The translations under genes were made by a program, and so were the position numbers. Below are positions 1 through 6,839 of a stretch of 64,000 nucleotides of DNA, in pieces. The stretch spans positions 9,357 through 73,356 of the forward strand of contig JAWXCK010000296.1 in NCBI GenBank assembly GCA_034408855.1, written 5' to 3'. The notes under the pieces were generated by a model that had not been told where the DNA came from, did not search any database, and worked only from the letters and a program-made list of their open reading frames with translations. Numbering within the stretch: position 1 is the first letter of the stretch; each line of letters starts with the position of its first letter. The DNA comes from JAIYDQ01 sp034408855. GTDB taxonomy: Bacteria; Planctomycetota; Planctomycetia; Pirellulales; Pirellulaceae.

Positions 1-2
1 AT

Positions 3-545
3 TTGGCAATACTCATCGATACGGTGGCGCTCGAGCTTGACGGCACGGCTTCTCCTGAAGATCCGGTCACGCTTCAAGGTGTACCGGAAATGTCGCTGCA
101 GCGAGCTCTACATCTCATTCTCGATCCCAAGGAATTGACAATCCTCGTCGAGCCAGACTACGTAATGGTTACGACTAAGAGCAGCGGTTCAGGGAATACT
201 CTTCGATATTACGATCTTGCACACTTTCTTCCAAACATTGAAAAGGTGCCTGAAATCATTCGTCTCATTGAAACAATGATTCAGGCTGACTGGGTTACCA
301 CTGGCGGCGAGTGCGTCATCCAATGCTTTGGATCGGTACTTGTCGTAAGTTGCCCAGAGTACGCGCATCGCGACATCGAGGGATTGCTGTACGAGCTATC
401 AAAAATGGACCCCGCAAACCTAAAAGCAGTAAGCAATAACGGCATAGGGTTCGGCGGCCAACAAAGCGGTGGCATGGGAGGAGGAGGAATGGGTGGCATG
501 GGCAGTGGTAGCATGAAAGGTCCGCAAGGCGGCGGAATGTTTTGA
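3..545 (+). CDS. C-terminal part of a secretin/STN-like domain protein (5' truncated by window edge)
   Basis: The frame is open from the left edge, and the first possible start (TTG at base 3) lies inside a folded domain, so this is the last ~180 residues of a longer protein. The visible part begins with a short alpha/beta module (VALELDG...VTLQGVPEMSLQRALHLIL...VEPDYVMVTT) that resembles the repeated secretin N-terminal/STN-like modules common in planctomycete hypothetical proteins. It continues with a segment of the kind 'I..fGsvLVVscPeyaHrdIegLLyeLsk' (about residues 100-135). It ends in a Gly/Met-rich low-complexity tail (about residues 147-180, GGMGGGGMGGMG). No transmembrane segment is visible. 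Function is unknown; a role in a surface or secretion assembly is only suggested by the domain type. The stop is TGA. Confidence 0.7.
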   Translation: MAILIDTVALELDGTASPEDPVTLQGVPEMSLQRALHLILDPKELTILVEPDYVMVTTKSSGSGNTLRYYDLAHFLPNIEKVPEIIRLIETMIQADWVTTGGECVIQCFGSVLVVSCPEYAHRDIEGLLYELSKMDPANLKAVSNNGIGFGGQQSGGMGGGGMGGMGSGSMKGPQGGGMF

Positions 546-693
546 GGTGCGAAGTTAAGGATTTTGTGCCGTTTGAAAAGTAGTGAGTAGATGTGTCGAG
601 TTTTCTCCGGCAGTGCGGTGGGGGAACATAGGCAGGATGCCATTTTTTACACCACAAGTCATTTTGATGTTGAGTTGATCCGAATAACTCTTC

Positions 694-776
694 GGCCCAA
701 CGGGCCATCTGTTTACCTAGCCCAGGCCAGCGGCCTGGGAACTAGATACAATATCGATACTTAGGGCCAAGGGCCC
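694..776. repeat. REP-like palindrome cluster upstream of the HUH transposase
   Basis: Three short perfect palindromes lie within 83 bases: GGCCC-AAC-GGGCC (694-706), CCCAGGCC-AGC-GGCCTGGG (721-739) and GGGCC-AAG-GGCCC (764-776). They share the GGCC core and a 3-nt loop. Matching palindromes lie downstream of the transposase gene, which is the arrangement expected for REP/BIME sequences cleaved by a REP-associated tyrosine transposase. Confidence 0.75.
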
Positions 777-806
777 GGCGGTTTGTGTCGATAGTTGGAG
801 ATTGTT

Positions 807-1262
807 ATGCCCCAATCACTTGCTCAAGTTTGGCTCCACCTAGTCTTCTCGACCAAAAATCGGCGTCCGTTCATTCGAGTGGAGACATTTCGAGACGAAA
901 TGTTCCGCATGTTGTCCCATCACGTCAAGGAATCGAACTGTGTCAGTGTATCTGTCGGTGGTCACGTCGACCATGTTCACATTCTTGTTGGTCTATCAAG
1001 AACGATAGCGATTGCAAAACTCGTCGAGAATATCAAGACGGAAACATCCAAGTGGGCAAAAAATACCCAAGGCGGCACGCCTACGTTCTCATGGCAAACG
1101 GGTTACGGAGTCTTTTCAGTCAGCCATTCCAATCTTGCTGTCGTTGACGCTTACATCCGGGGCCAAGCCAAACATCACGAACGGATAACATTCCAAGATG
1201 AGTTTCGAGTTATTTGCAAAAGACATGAAATTGCAATCGACGAGCGATATGTTTGGGACTGA
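807..1262 (+). CDS. IS200-like / REP-associated tyrosine (HUH, Y1) transposase
   Basis: A 151-residue single-strand DNA transposase of the Y1 (IS200/RAYT) superfamily. The HUH metal-binding motif is His56-Val-His58 in HVDHVHILVGL, and the likely nucleophile is Tyr116 in the helix AVVDAYIRGQ. The motif WQTGYGVFSVS (about 96-106) and the ending DERYVWD are typical of a solo subgroup frequent in planctomycetes. The start is the ATG at 807, which has GGAG 6 nt upstream; an in-frame TTG at 795 lies at that Shine-Dalgarno site and is unlikely. No TnpB/IscB partner is nearby. Perfect REP-like hairpins flank the gene on both sides, so I infer a RAYT-like, possibly domesticated, enzyme rather than a complete insertion sequence. 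All expected catalytic residues are present, so it could be active. Confidence 0.9.
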   Translation: MPQSLAQVWLHLVFSTKNRRPFIRVETFRDEMFRMLSHHVKESNCVSVSVGGHVDHVHILVGLSRTIAIAKLVENIKTETSKWAKNTQGGTPTFSWQTGYGVFSVSHSNLAVVDAYIRGQAKHHERITFQDEFRVICKRHEIAIDERYVWD

Positions 1263-1277
1263 AGGCAACAAACGGTC

Positions 1278-1360
1278 GGGCCTTTGGCCCTAATCGGTTT
1301 TTAGGCCGTGATTTCCTGGGCCGTTGGCCCAGGCTAGGCAAATAAATGGCCCTTTGGGCC
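1278..1360. repeat. REP-like palindrome cluster downstream of the HUH transposase
   Basis: Three perfect palindromes: GGGCC-TTT-GGCCC (1278-1290), CCTGGGCC-GTT-GGCCCAGG (1315-1333) and GGCCC-TTT-GGGCC (1348-1360). Arm length (5 or 8 bp) and 3-nt loops match the cluster upstream of the gene, so the transposase gene is framed by two similar triplets of hairpins. Confidence 0.75.
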
Positions 1361-1373
1361 GGAAAATCTCGCC

Positions 1374-1470
1374 ATTGCAACTCTCATATAGTTGTGGGCT
1401 AGAGGCCAAATTACGTCGTAGTAGGATTGTTCAACCTGCCCGTTGATTGCAACTCTCATATAGTTGTGGG
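1374..1470. repeat. Two 25-bp direct repeats with 47-bp spacer; each folds as a hairpin
   Basis: The same 25 bases occur at 1374-1398 and 1446-1470 (ATTGCAACTCTC followed by ATATAGTTGTGGG), with no mismatch, 72 bp start to start. Each copy holds an inverted repeat GCAACT...AGTTGT with a 7-nt loop (one G-T pair). The geometry is CRISPR-like, but with only two copies and no cas gene nearby a CRISPR call is not justified. It may be a structured RNA element or a repeat family linked to the adjacent transposase. Confidence 0.6.
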
Positions 1471-1545
1471 GCATAAAAAGGCTAGAAGACTATGCCACGC
1501 TAGGAACACAGCAGGATGTTTATGCCACAAGGTTGAAAATTTTTT
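1470..1545 (+). other. Structured tail with U-tract after the direct repeats; possible small RNA 3' end or decayed repeat
   Basis: GGCATA (1470-1475) pairs with TATGCC (1491-1496). A second TATGCCAC follows further on, and the region ends in a six-T run (1540-1545). The part around AAAGGCTAGAAGACTATGCC resembles the GGCTAGAAGCC-type short palindromic intergenic repeats I associate with planctomycete genomes, so a degenerate repeat is as likely as an RNA gene. The remaining 155 bases to the end of tex hold nothing recognisable. Confidence 0.35.
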
Positions 1546-1700
1546 GATAGGGCGTGAACTCTTGCGGCTCGTCTGCGTCTAGATCGCTCGTAGGATATTT
1601 TTGTATCAATCGAAAGCGGGAGGTTTAGTGTTCGACGGAATTTGGCAGTACTTACAAACTCAGCTTCAGCATAACCAGCTTTTTAGCGGCGATTGTCCCT

Positions 1701-3872
1701 TTAGAATTTCCTGCTCACGGCGATTCGTTTGCGAGGTAAGTCGATTTCGAGAACCTTTACTTTGACCACGTTGCCGACGGCTACAACTTCGTTCGGGTCT
1801 TTAACAAAGGTGTTTGAAAGTTGCGAAATGTGAATCAATGCGTCGTGATGGACGCCAAGATCGACGAAAGCACCGAAGTGCGTGACGTTCGTAATCACGC
1901 CTTCGAGTACCATTCCGGCCTTGAGATCTTCTATCGTTTTGACGTCGTCGGAAAACTGGGCGGCTCGGAATTCCTTGCGGGGATCGCGGCCTGGCTTGGC
2001 AAGTTCTTCAAGGATATCGACGACCGTCAGCAAGCCAAATTGCTCTTCGACAAATTCTTCGGGTTTCAGCTTTTGGGAAAGCGCGGCGTTCCCGACAAGC
2101 GATTCCGTACGGACGTTCAGCTTTTTTGCCATACGTTCGACTAGCGGATAGCACTCGGGATGCACGGCCGAGTTGTCGAGTGGCTGTTCGCCATTGCGAA
2201 TGCGGAGAAAGCCGGCTGCTTGCTCAAACGCTTTCGCGCCTAGCTTGGGTACTTTCGTCAACTGCTGTCGTTTGTCGAATCGGCCGTTTTCATTGCGGTA
2301 GCTGACGATATTTTCGGCAAGTTTTGGTCCGATGCCGGATACGTAGGACAAGAGCGATGCGCTGGCCATGTTCAAATCGACACCGACGCTACTGACGCAC
2401 GATTCTACTTCACGCTCTAAGGATTTTCTCAGTTGACTCTGATTGACGTCGTGTTGATATTGCCCCACACCGATCGACTTAGGATCTGTTTTAACAAGTT
2501 CGGCTAATGGATCTTGCAAGCGATGAGCAATACTGATGGCTCCGCGAACTGTTACGTCGAGATTCGGATACTCGCTAGCAGCTAGTTCACTTGCCGAGTA
2601 GATCGACGCTCCGGCTTCACTCACCATTACTTTTGTGACGTTCAGATTGTTGTTGCGAATCAAGTCCGAAACAAAGGCATCGGTTTCTCGCGAAGCTGTT
2701 CCGTTCCCAATTGCGATCAGTTCGACATCGTACTTCGCAATGAGCTCGAGCATCGTCTTGCCAGCCGACTGAACATCGCTGGTCGGAGGCGTCGGATAGA
2801 TCGTCGTGTGGGCAAGATATTTTCCAGTACCATCGACGACGGCTAATTTGCATCCGGTACGAAAGCCTGGATCGACACCAAGCGTCACTTTCGGTCCGGC
2901 TGGTGGAGCTAGCAAAAGTTCACGCAAATTTTTTCCGAAGACAGCAATGGCTTCTTCGTCTGCGCGTTCCTTCAACCTTTGAAACACCGTCGACTCGGTT
3001 GCCGGTAGCAGAAGTCGCTCGAAGCAATCCTTGACGGTTTGAAGCAAGTCGCGATGAAACTCAAATTGCGGGTTATCGACAAAATAGGTTTGCATTTGAC
3101 CGACAACGCGATCGCTTTCGAGTTCCAGGCCGATTCGCAGAACCCCTTCGTCCTCGCCGCGTTTCATCGCTAAGAAGCGATGGGATGGAATACGAGCCAC
3201 CGATTCTTGATGGTCGACGTACATCTCGAACTTGTCGGCTTCTTCTTTTTTGCCACGCTTTACTTGAGAAACGATCCGGCCGTTCTTGAAAGATTGATCC
3301 GTCAACCAAACGCGAGTTTCAACGTCTTCAGACCATTGCTCGGCGACGATATCTAAGGCTCCTTGAAGGGCTGCATCTTCGTCGGGAACTTCGGCATCCG
3401 GCTTGACGTAGTTTTTCAGCAATTCGCTTTTCGAGGACTTCAACGTTACCTGTTTGAGCAGAATATCGGCGAGCCCTTGAAGGCCGCGTTCGCGTGCGAT
3501 GGTAGCGCGTGTACGTCGTTTGGGTTTATAGGGTAGATAGATTGCTTCGAGCGTCGGCATGTCGCCGCAATCCAAGATTTGCTGGCGAAGTGCGTCGGTA
3601 AGCAACCCTTGTTCCTCGATCGATTTGAGAACCGTCGTTTTGCGAGCGAAGAGTTCTCTGGCCTTTCCGATCGAGTCTTCGATCGTCCGCAAGGCTATTT
3701 CGTCGAGCCCGCGGGTCGCCTCTTTCCGATAGCGAGCGATGAAAGGTATCGTGTTGCCGGCGTCGAGCAATAGAATTGCCGATTCCACTTGGCGAGGGTC
3801 GACTGCCAGAGCTTTGGCGATCTCAAAGATCGTTCTCGTCAAGTCGCCTTCAGTCGTCGATTTAATGGCCAT
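1701..3872 (-). CDS. tex: Tex-like S1 RNA-binding transcription accessory protein
   Basis: A cytoplasmic nucleic-acid-binding protein of the Tex family. The order is a Tex N-terminal helical domain (ending in LLDAGNTIPFIARYRKEATRGLDE near residue 50), a YqgF/RNase-H-like domain in the middle (LGVDPGFRTGCKLAVVD), the conserved SIGVGQYQHDVNQ segment with helix-hairpin-helix motifs (YVSGIGPKLAENIV), and a C-terminal S1 domain (LEGVITNVTHFGAFVDLGV...ALIHISQLS). At 723 residues it is slightly shorter than typical Tex proteins (770-780). The chosen ATG (3870-3872) gives MAIKSTTEGD. A GTG at 3926 in the same frame overlaps the mtnC stop codon (TAGTG) and would add 18 residues through translational coupling; I cannot exclude it. 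It is the last gene of the minus-strand acnA-mtnBDC run. Confidence 0.95.
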   Translation of the reverse strand: MAIKSTTEGDLTRTIFEIAKALAVDPRQVESAILLLDAGNTIPFIARYRKEATRGLDEIALRTIEDSIGKARELFARKTTVLKSIEEQGLLTDALRQQILDCGDMPTLEAIYLPYKPKRRTRATIARERGLQGLADILLKQVTLKSSKSELLKNYVKPDAEVPDEDAALQGALDIVAEQWSEDVETRVWLTDQSFKNGRIVSQVKRGKKEEADKFEMYVDHQESVARIPSHRFLAMKRGEDEGVLRIGLELESDRVVGQMQTYFVDNPQFEFHRDLLQTVKDCFERLLLPATESTVFQRLKERADEEAIAVFGKNLRELLLAPPAGPKVTLGVDPGFRTGCKLAVVDGTGKYLAHTTIYPTPPTSDVQSAGKTMLELIAKYDVELIAIGNGTASRETDAFVSDLIRNNNLNVTKVMVSEAGASIYSASELAASEYPNLDVTVRGAISIAHRLQDPLAELVKTDPKSIGVGQYQHDVNQSQLRKSLEREVESCVSSVGVDLNMASASLLSYVSGIGPKLAENIVSYRNENGRFDKRQQLTKVPKLGAKAFEQAAGFLRIRNGEQPLDNSAVHPECYPLVERMAKKLNVRTESLVGNAALSQKLKPEEFVEEQFGLLTVVDILEELAKPGRDPRKEFRAAQFSDDVKTIEDLKAGMVLEGVITNVTHFGAFVDLGVHHDALIHISQLSNTFVKDPNEVVAVGNVVKVKVLEIDLPRKRIAVSRKF

Positions 3873-3925
3873 ATTGCTTCTGTTTGTCACGCCGCGCATT
3901 GGTCGCGAATGACCTATAGTCGACA

Positions 3926-4687
3926 CTAGGAAAGTATTAGTTCTTCGAATGACTCGATGCGTGGACCGCTGTAGGATTCGGGCAAGGCGACGTTGGCTGG
4001 CCGAACGACGGCGATGGCGTGCATGCCAGCGGCTGTCGCTGCTTCGAGCTCGCCAGCAACATCGCTGAGGAAAAGAATCTGGTCGGGCGCGAAGCCAAAT
4101 TCGACCGCGATTCGCGCGTAGCTGGCACTATCTCGTTTGGGGCCAATGGTCGTATCGTAGTGACGATTGAAGTAGGGTCGCAAGTCGCCTTGAGGCGTAT
4201 GGCCGAAGAAAAGCTTTTGTGCCACGATACTTCCGGACGAGTAGATCCCGATCGCTTTGGATTGACGAGACCAACGTTCGAGCGACGGCCATACGTCTTC
4301 AAAGAGATGCGACCGTAGCTCGCCGCTTTCGAAGCCCGATTGCCATATTAAGCCTTGCAACGCTTTGAGGCCCGTCGATTTGCTATCGGAGTCCATGAGC
4401 GATAGCGTATGCTCGGCCAAAAAGGAATGGCTAGGTTGTGCATTCGATTCGTTGCTTGATTTATCACTCGATGCAGTCGCAACCGACCAAGCTTGAGTGT
4501 TTGCGTAGCCGGCATCGATCGCGAGTTGTTCGATGGCTTCTTGAACATTGGGACGCTGTCGGTTTGATTTCAAAAACTCAAGAACATGTTGTCGGGCGAA
4601 CGGAAACATCACGTCGTAAACAAACGCAATGCTCGAGGTCGTCCCTTCGATGTCCAGCAAGATGGCTTGGACGGTCAGGGGATTCAT
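3926..4687 (-). CDS. mtnC: Enolase-phosphatase E1 (2,3-diketo-5-methylthio-1-phosphopentane enolase/phosphatase)
   Basis: A HAD-superfamily enzyme of the methionine salvage pathway. It enolises 2,3-diketo-5-methylthiopentyl-1-phosphate and removes the phosphate to give the acireductone used by MtnD. HAD motif I is LLDIEGTTSSIAFV with the nucleophile Asp12. Motif II is GIYSSGSIVAQKLFF, the conserved Lys lies in IGPKRDSASY, and motif III is ILFLSDVAGELEAATAAGM. An insertion in the cap (about residues 60-95, Ser/Asn-rich) is not typical. It is 253 residues from the ATG at 4685-4687, which overlaps the mtnD stop codon as ATGA, so translation is probably coupled. Upstream in-frame starts run back into mtnD and are unlikely. 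Confidence 0.94.
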   Translation of the reverse strand: MNPLTVQAILLDIEGTTSSIAFVYDVMFPFARQHVLEFLKSNRQRPNVQEAIEQLAIDAGYANTQAWSVATASSDKSSNESNAQPSHSFLAEHTLSLMDSDSKSTGLKALQGLIWQSGFESGELRSHLFEDVWPSLERWSRQSKAIGIYSSGSIVAQKLFFGHTPQGDLRPYFNRHYDTTIGPKRDSASYARIAVEFGFAPDQILFLSDVAGELEAATAAGMHAIAVVRPANVALPESYSGPRIESFEELILS

Positions 4688-5265
4688 AGATCGATCACGG
4701 ATTGGACGCGAGTTTGACCGTTGACGTACTGCGGGCCAAAGCAAACGGGGGCATAGTCTTCGTGGATACCAGATTCGACATAGTGTGGAGTCCAGCCGCT
4801 TATATCCTGAAACAATCGAATGCAGCGGATGTGGCGATCATCGCAGAGATTAAACCAGTGTTTCATTCCGTTGGGAACGCTGATCAGATCACCGCTTTCG
4901 ACGGTCACAGCGCAGACAGGTCCGCCCTCGGGGTGTAAATGAAAGACGCCGCGCCCGGAAACGGTGAATCGGACTTCGTCTTCGCTATGCGTATGCTCCT
5001 TGTTGAATTTCTGGAGCATTGTATCCAAGCCAGTCGTGTCGGCGTTTACGTTGATCACGTCGGCCGTAACAAAGTTGCCTTGTTCCTTGAGTCGCTCAAT
5101 CTCGGGAGCGTAGGTTTCCAGGATCATTTCGTTGGTGGGGTTTTCGGGCAATCGACCAGCGACCTCCCATTGCTCATACCAGACGCCAAAGGGCGCAAGG
5201 AAACTGCGAATCTCGCTCGGGTCGTCAAGTGTGCGGTCTTGATCAGGAATCGATACGCTGGCCAT
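4684..5265 (-). CDS. mtnD: Acireductone dioxygenase (ARD, cupin)
   Basis: A metal-dependent cupin that cleaves the acireductone 1,2-dihydroxy-3-keto-5-methylthiopentene to 2-keto-4-methylthiobutyrate and formate (the Fe form), the penultimate step of methionine salvage. Ligands are visible as His91, His93, Glu97 (HTHSEDEVRF) and His136 (PNGMKHWF). The length is 193 residues, usual for the family. The start at 5265 has a clear AGGAAG Shine-Dalgarno seven bases upstream; a longer frame to 5313 would run into the mtnB 3' end. It lies 34 bp downstream of mtnB and overlaps mtnC by 4 bp. Confidence 0.95.
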   Translation of the reverse strand: MASVSIPDQDRTLDDPSEIRSFLAPFGVWYEQWEVAGRLPENPTNEMILETYAPEIERLKEQGNFVTADVINVNADTTGLDTMLQKFNKEHTHSEDEVRFTVSGRGVFHLHPEGGPVCAVTVESGDLISVPNGMKHWFNLCDDRHIRCIRLFQDISGWTPHYVESGIHEDYAPVCFGPQYVNGQTRVQSVIDL

Positions 5266-5299
5266 TTTTTTCTTCCTGTTACAACTAAAATCAATGCGA

Positions 5300-5947
5300 C
5301 TATGGTAACGCAATCGTTCGACCGACGCACTCCAATAGGAACTCGATCACTTCGACGTGTCTGGAAGCTTCGGAAAGATTGCTTCCCCAAGTGTACATTC
5401 CATGCCGTCGGATGAGATAGCCCCAACAGGGTCGGTCTGGGTTCTCTTTCCACATTTGTTCGACTTGTTCGCGGAGCTTGGGGATGTCCTGCGTATTCTC
5501 GAAAATCGGGAGCCAGACACGACTCTCATGCGACTTAATTCCTTCAAGACCCTTGAGCATCTCGAAACCTTCGAGGGTGATCCCGCCCAGTTGTGCAAAA
5601 TGATCGGAAAGAATCGTGCCCCAGACGCTATGGGTATGCAGCACAGCACCGGCCCCGCGTCGTTCGGCGATCGAGCAATGCAGCAGCGTCTCGGCGCTCG
5701 AAGCGGGCTGTTCCGCCGGCGTGCGTTGGCCGATATTGTCGACGATCACAAAGTCGTTTGGTCCCAAATGCCCTTTGTCCTTACCGCTGGCGGTAATCAA
5801 GAGCCGCAGTGGCTGGCGATCGACGACGACGCTGTAGTTGCTGCTGGTGCCAAGCGACCAACCTCGTGTCCAAAAATGGTGACCTACTTCTTGAAGGCCT
5901 TGAATAGGTTCATGAAACGGTTCCAGCAATCCGGCAGGCGAATTCAA
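5300..5947 (-). CDS. mtnB: Methylthioribulose-1-phosphate dehydratase (class II aldolase fold)
   Basis: Converts 5-methylthioribulose-1-phosphate to the diketo compound used by MtnC. Zinc ligands of the class II aldolase/adducin fold are visible in GAVLHTHSVWG and RRHGMYTWG; Glu in SAETLLH and Glu in LEGFEMLKG fit the MtnB pattern. It is 215 residues. The start is TTG at 5947, preceded by AAGGA 8 nt upstream and lying 11 bp after the stop of the small membrane protein; no in-frame ATG would preserve the N-terminal helix. With mtnD and mtnC it gives three consecutive steps of the pathway. mtnA and the MTA phosphorylase or MTR kinase genes are not in this window. Confidence 0.94.
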   Translation of the reverse strand: MNSPAGLLEPFHEPIQGLQEVGHHFWTRGWSLGTSSNYSVVVDRQPLRLLITASGKDKGHLGPNDFVIVDNIGQRTPAEQPASSAETLLHCSIAERRGAGAVLHTHSVWGTILSDHFAQLGGITLEGFEMLKGLEGIKSHESRVWLPIFENTQDIPKLREQVEQMWKENPDRPCWGYLIRRHGMYTWGSNLSEASRHVEVIEFLLECVGRTIALP

Positions 5948-5958
5948 AATAAAATCCT

Positions 5959-6168
5959 TTACTTGAGTGGCTCGACGACATCGATATTCTCTACCGATTC
6001 GATTTTAGCGTTTTTCTCGTTCTCTTCCGCCCAATATTGGTCGGCACCGGAGCGTTCGTATTGTTTCCATGCGAAGACGATCGCGAGGGCGGCGAAGCAA
6101 AGAAAAGTAACGGCAACGCCGATTCGAAAAAACGGGTTGGTAATCGGTTCAATGGATGGTTCGTTCAC
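5959..6168 (-). CDS. Small single-pass membrane protein, unknown function
   Basis: A 69-residue protein with one clear transmembrane helix (about residues 17-37, FFRIGVAVTFLCFAALAIVFAW) and a charged C-terminal part rich in Glu, Asn and Lys. The GTG start at 6166-6168 is chosen because GAGG lies 9 nt upstream; a TTG further upstream would translate through an intergenic palindrome. It is placed 11 bp before mtnB on the same strand, so it is probably in the same transcript. I do not recognise a family. Confidence 0.6.
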   Translation of the reverse strand: MNEPSIEPITNPFFRIGVAVTFLCFAALAIVFAWKQYERSGADQYWAEENEKNAKIESVENIDVVEPLK

Positions 6169-6191
6169 AATTCGTATCCTCAATTTGGTAA

Positions 6192-6240
6192 GAGGCGGAG
6201 CCTCCAAAACAGTGCGTTGCTAGGCAGGAGCCTGGTAACG
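6192..6240. repeat. Two palindromes inside the acnA-mtn transcript
   Basis: GAGGC-GGA-GCCTC (6192-6204) and an 11-bp stem CGTTGCTAGGC-AGGA-GCCTGGTAACG (6215-6240, two G-T pairs) sit in the 86-bp gap between the two small membrane protein genes. Both are of the short intergenic palindrome type seen elsewhere in this window. They could stabilise or partly terminate the acnA transcript. Confidence 0.65.
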
Positions 6241-6254
6241 AATCAAACGCTATT

Positions 6255-6836
6255 CTATCTCGGATCGAAAATCATTTTAGTCTCTGGCATCGCGATGCGT
6301 AATTCTTTCGCTTGCGATGGCTGCAGGCAACCGGCTACCAAAAGCACTTCAAGTCCCTCCAACAACTCTAATTCTAACAAGGCGCCTTCTTCCAGGAACG
6401 CGTTTTGAAGATCTAGGACTTGAAGTTGCCGCGTCTTTGCCATTTGAGATATCGTTTCCTTTTCAATCGTGCGATTGCGTGCGATCAGACATCGAACGCC
6501 GACAAGCTCATGTGGCACTATCTTTGCAATCGATTTCGCTCCTTCGGACCCTTCGGAGATATTGAGGATCTCACGGCGAACGATTGGACGAACGATAAAT
6601 ACTCCGTCGACGTCCGACCACGAAAACGCTCCCCCTTTTTTTCGACCTATCGAGAATTGGCTTAGAAGAAACATCCCGCCAAAGCCTAACAACATTACTC
6701 CCATACCAATTTCATGGGTGATCATCCCGACTTTTTCTAGCCAATCGTCGTTCGACGATCGCAGCACGGCTCCGACAATAGCGATGCACGTTCCGAAAAG
6801 GCAAAGTGCAATGAGAGCTTTGGTTTCGGTGCGCAC
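6255..6836 (-). CDS. Membrane protein with two N-terminal helices and a leucine-rich C-terminal domain
   Basis: A 193-residue protein of unknown function. Two transmembrane helices lie at about residues 7-26 (ALIALCLFGTCIAIVGAVL) and 41-60 (HEIGMGVMLLGFGGMFLLSQ). They are followed by a soluble domain whose last part (TRQLQVLDLQNAFLEEGALLELE, then LEVLLVAGCLQPSQAKELRIAMP) reads like one or two leucine-rich repeats. The start is GTG at 6836, only 3 bp beyond the acnA stop, so it is very probably co-transcribed with acnA. No strong Shine-Dalgarno is visible, which fits re-initiation. Confidence 0.7.
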   Translation of the reverse strand: MRTETKALIALCLFGTCIAIVGAVLRSSNDDWLEKVGMITHEIGMGVMLLGFGGMFLLSQFSIGRKKGGAFSWSDVDGVFIVRPIVRREILNISEGSEGAKSIAKIVPHELVGVRCLIARNRTIEKETISQMAKTRQLQVLDLQNAFLEEGALLELELLEGLEVLLVAGCLQPSQAKELRIAMPETKMIFDPR

Positions 6837-6839
6837 TGT

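Noticed and set aside
281..708. Long minus-strand frames opposite the left-edge gene and its 3' flank
   Set aside because: Their length is due to the Gly/Met-rich repeat and GC-rich codon pattern of the real gene on the other strand.
1374..1470. CRISPR array
   Set aside because: Only two repeat copies, 47-bp spacer, and no cas gene in the window; reported as a direct repeat instead.
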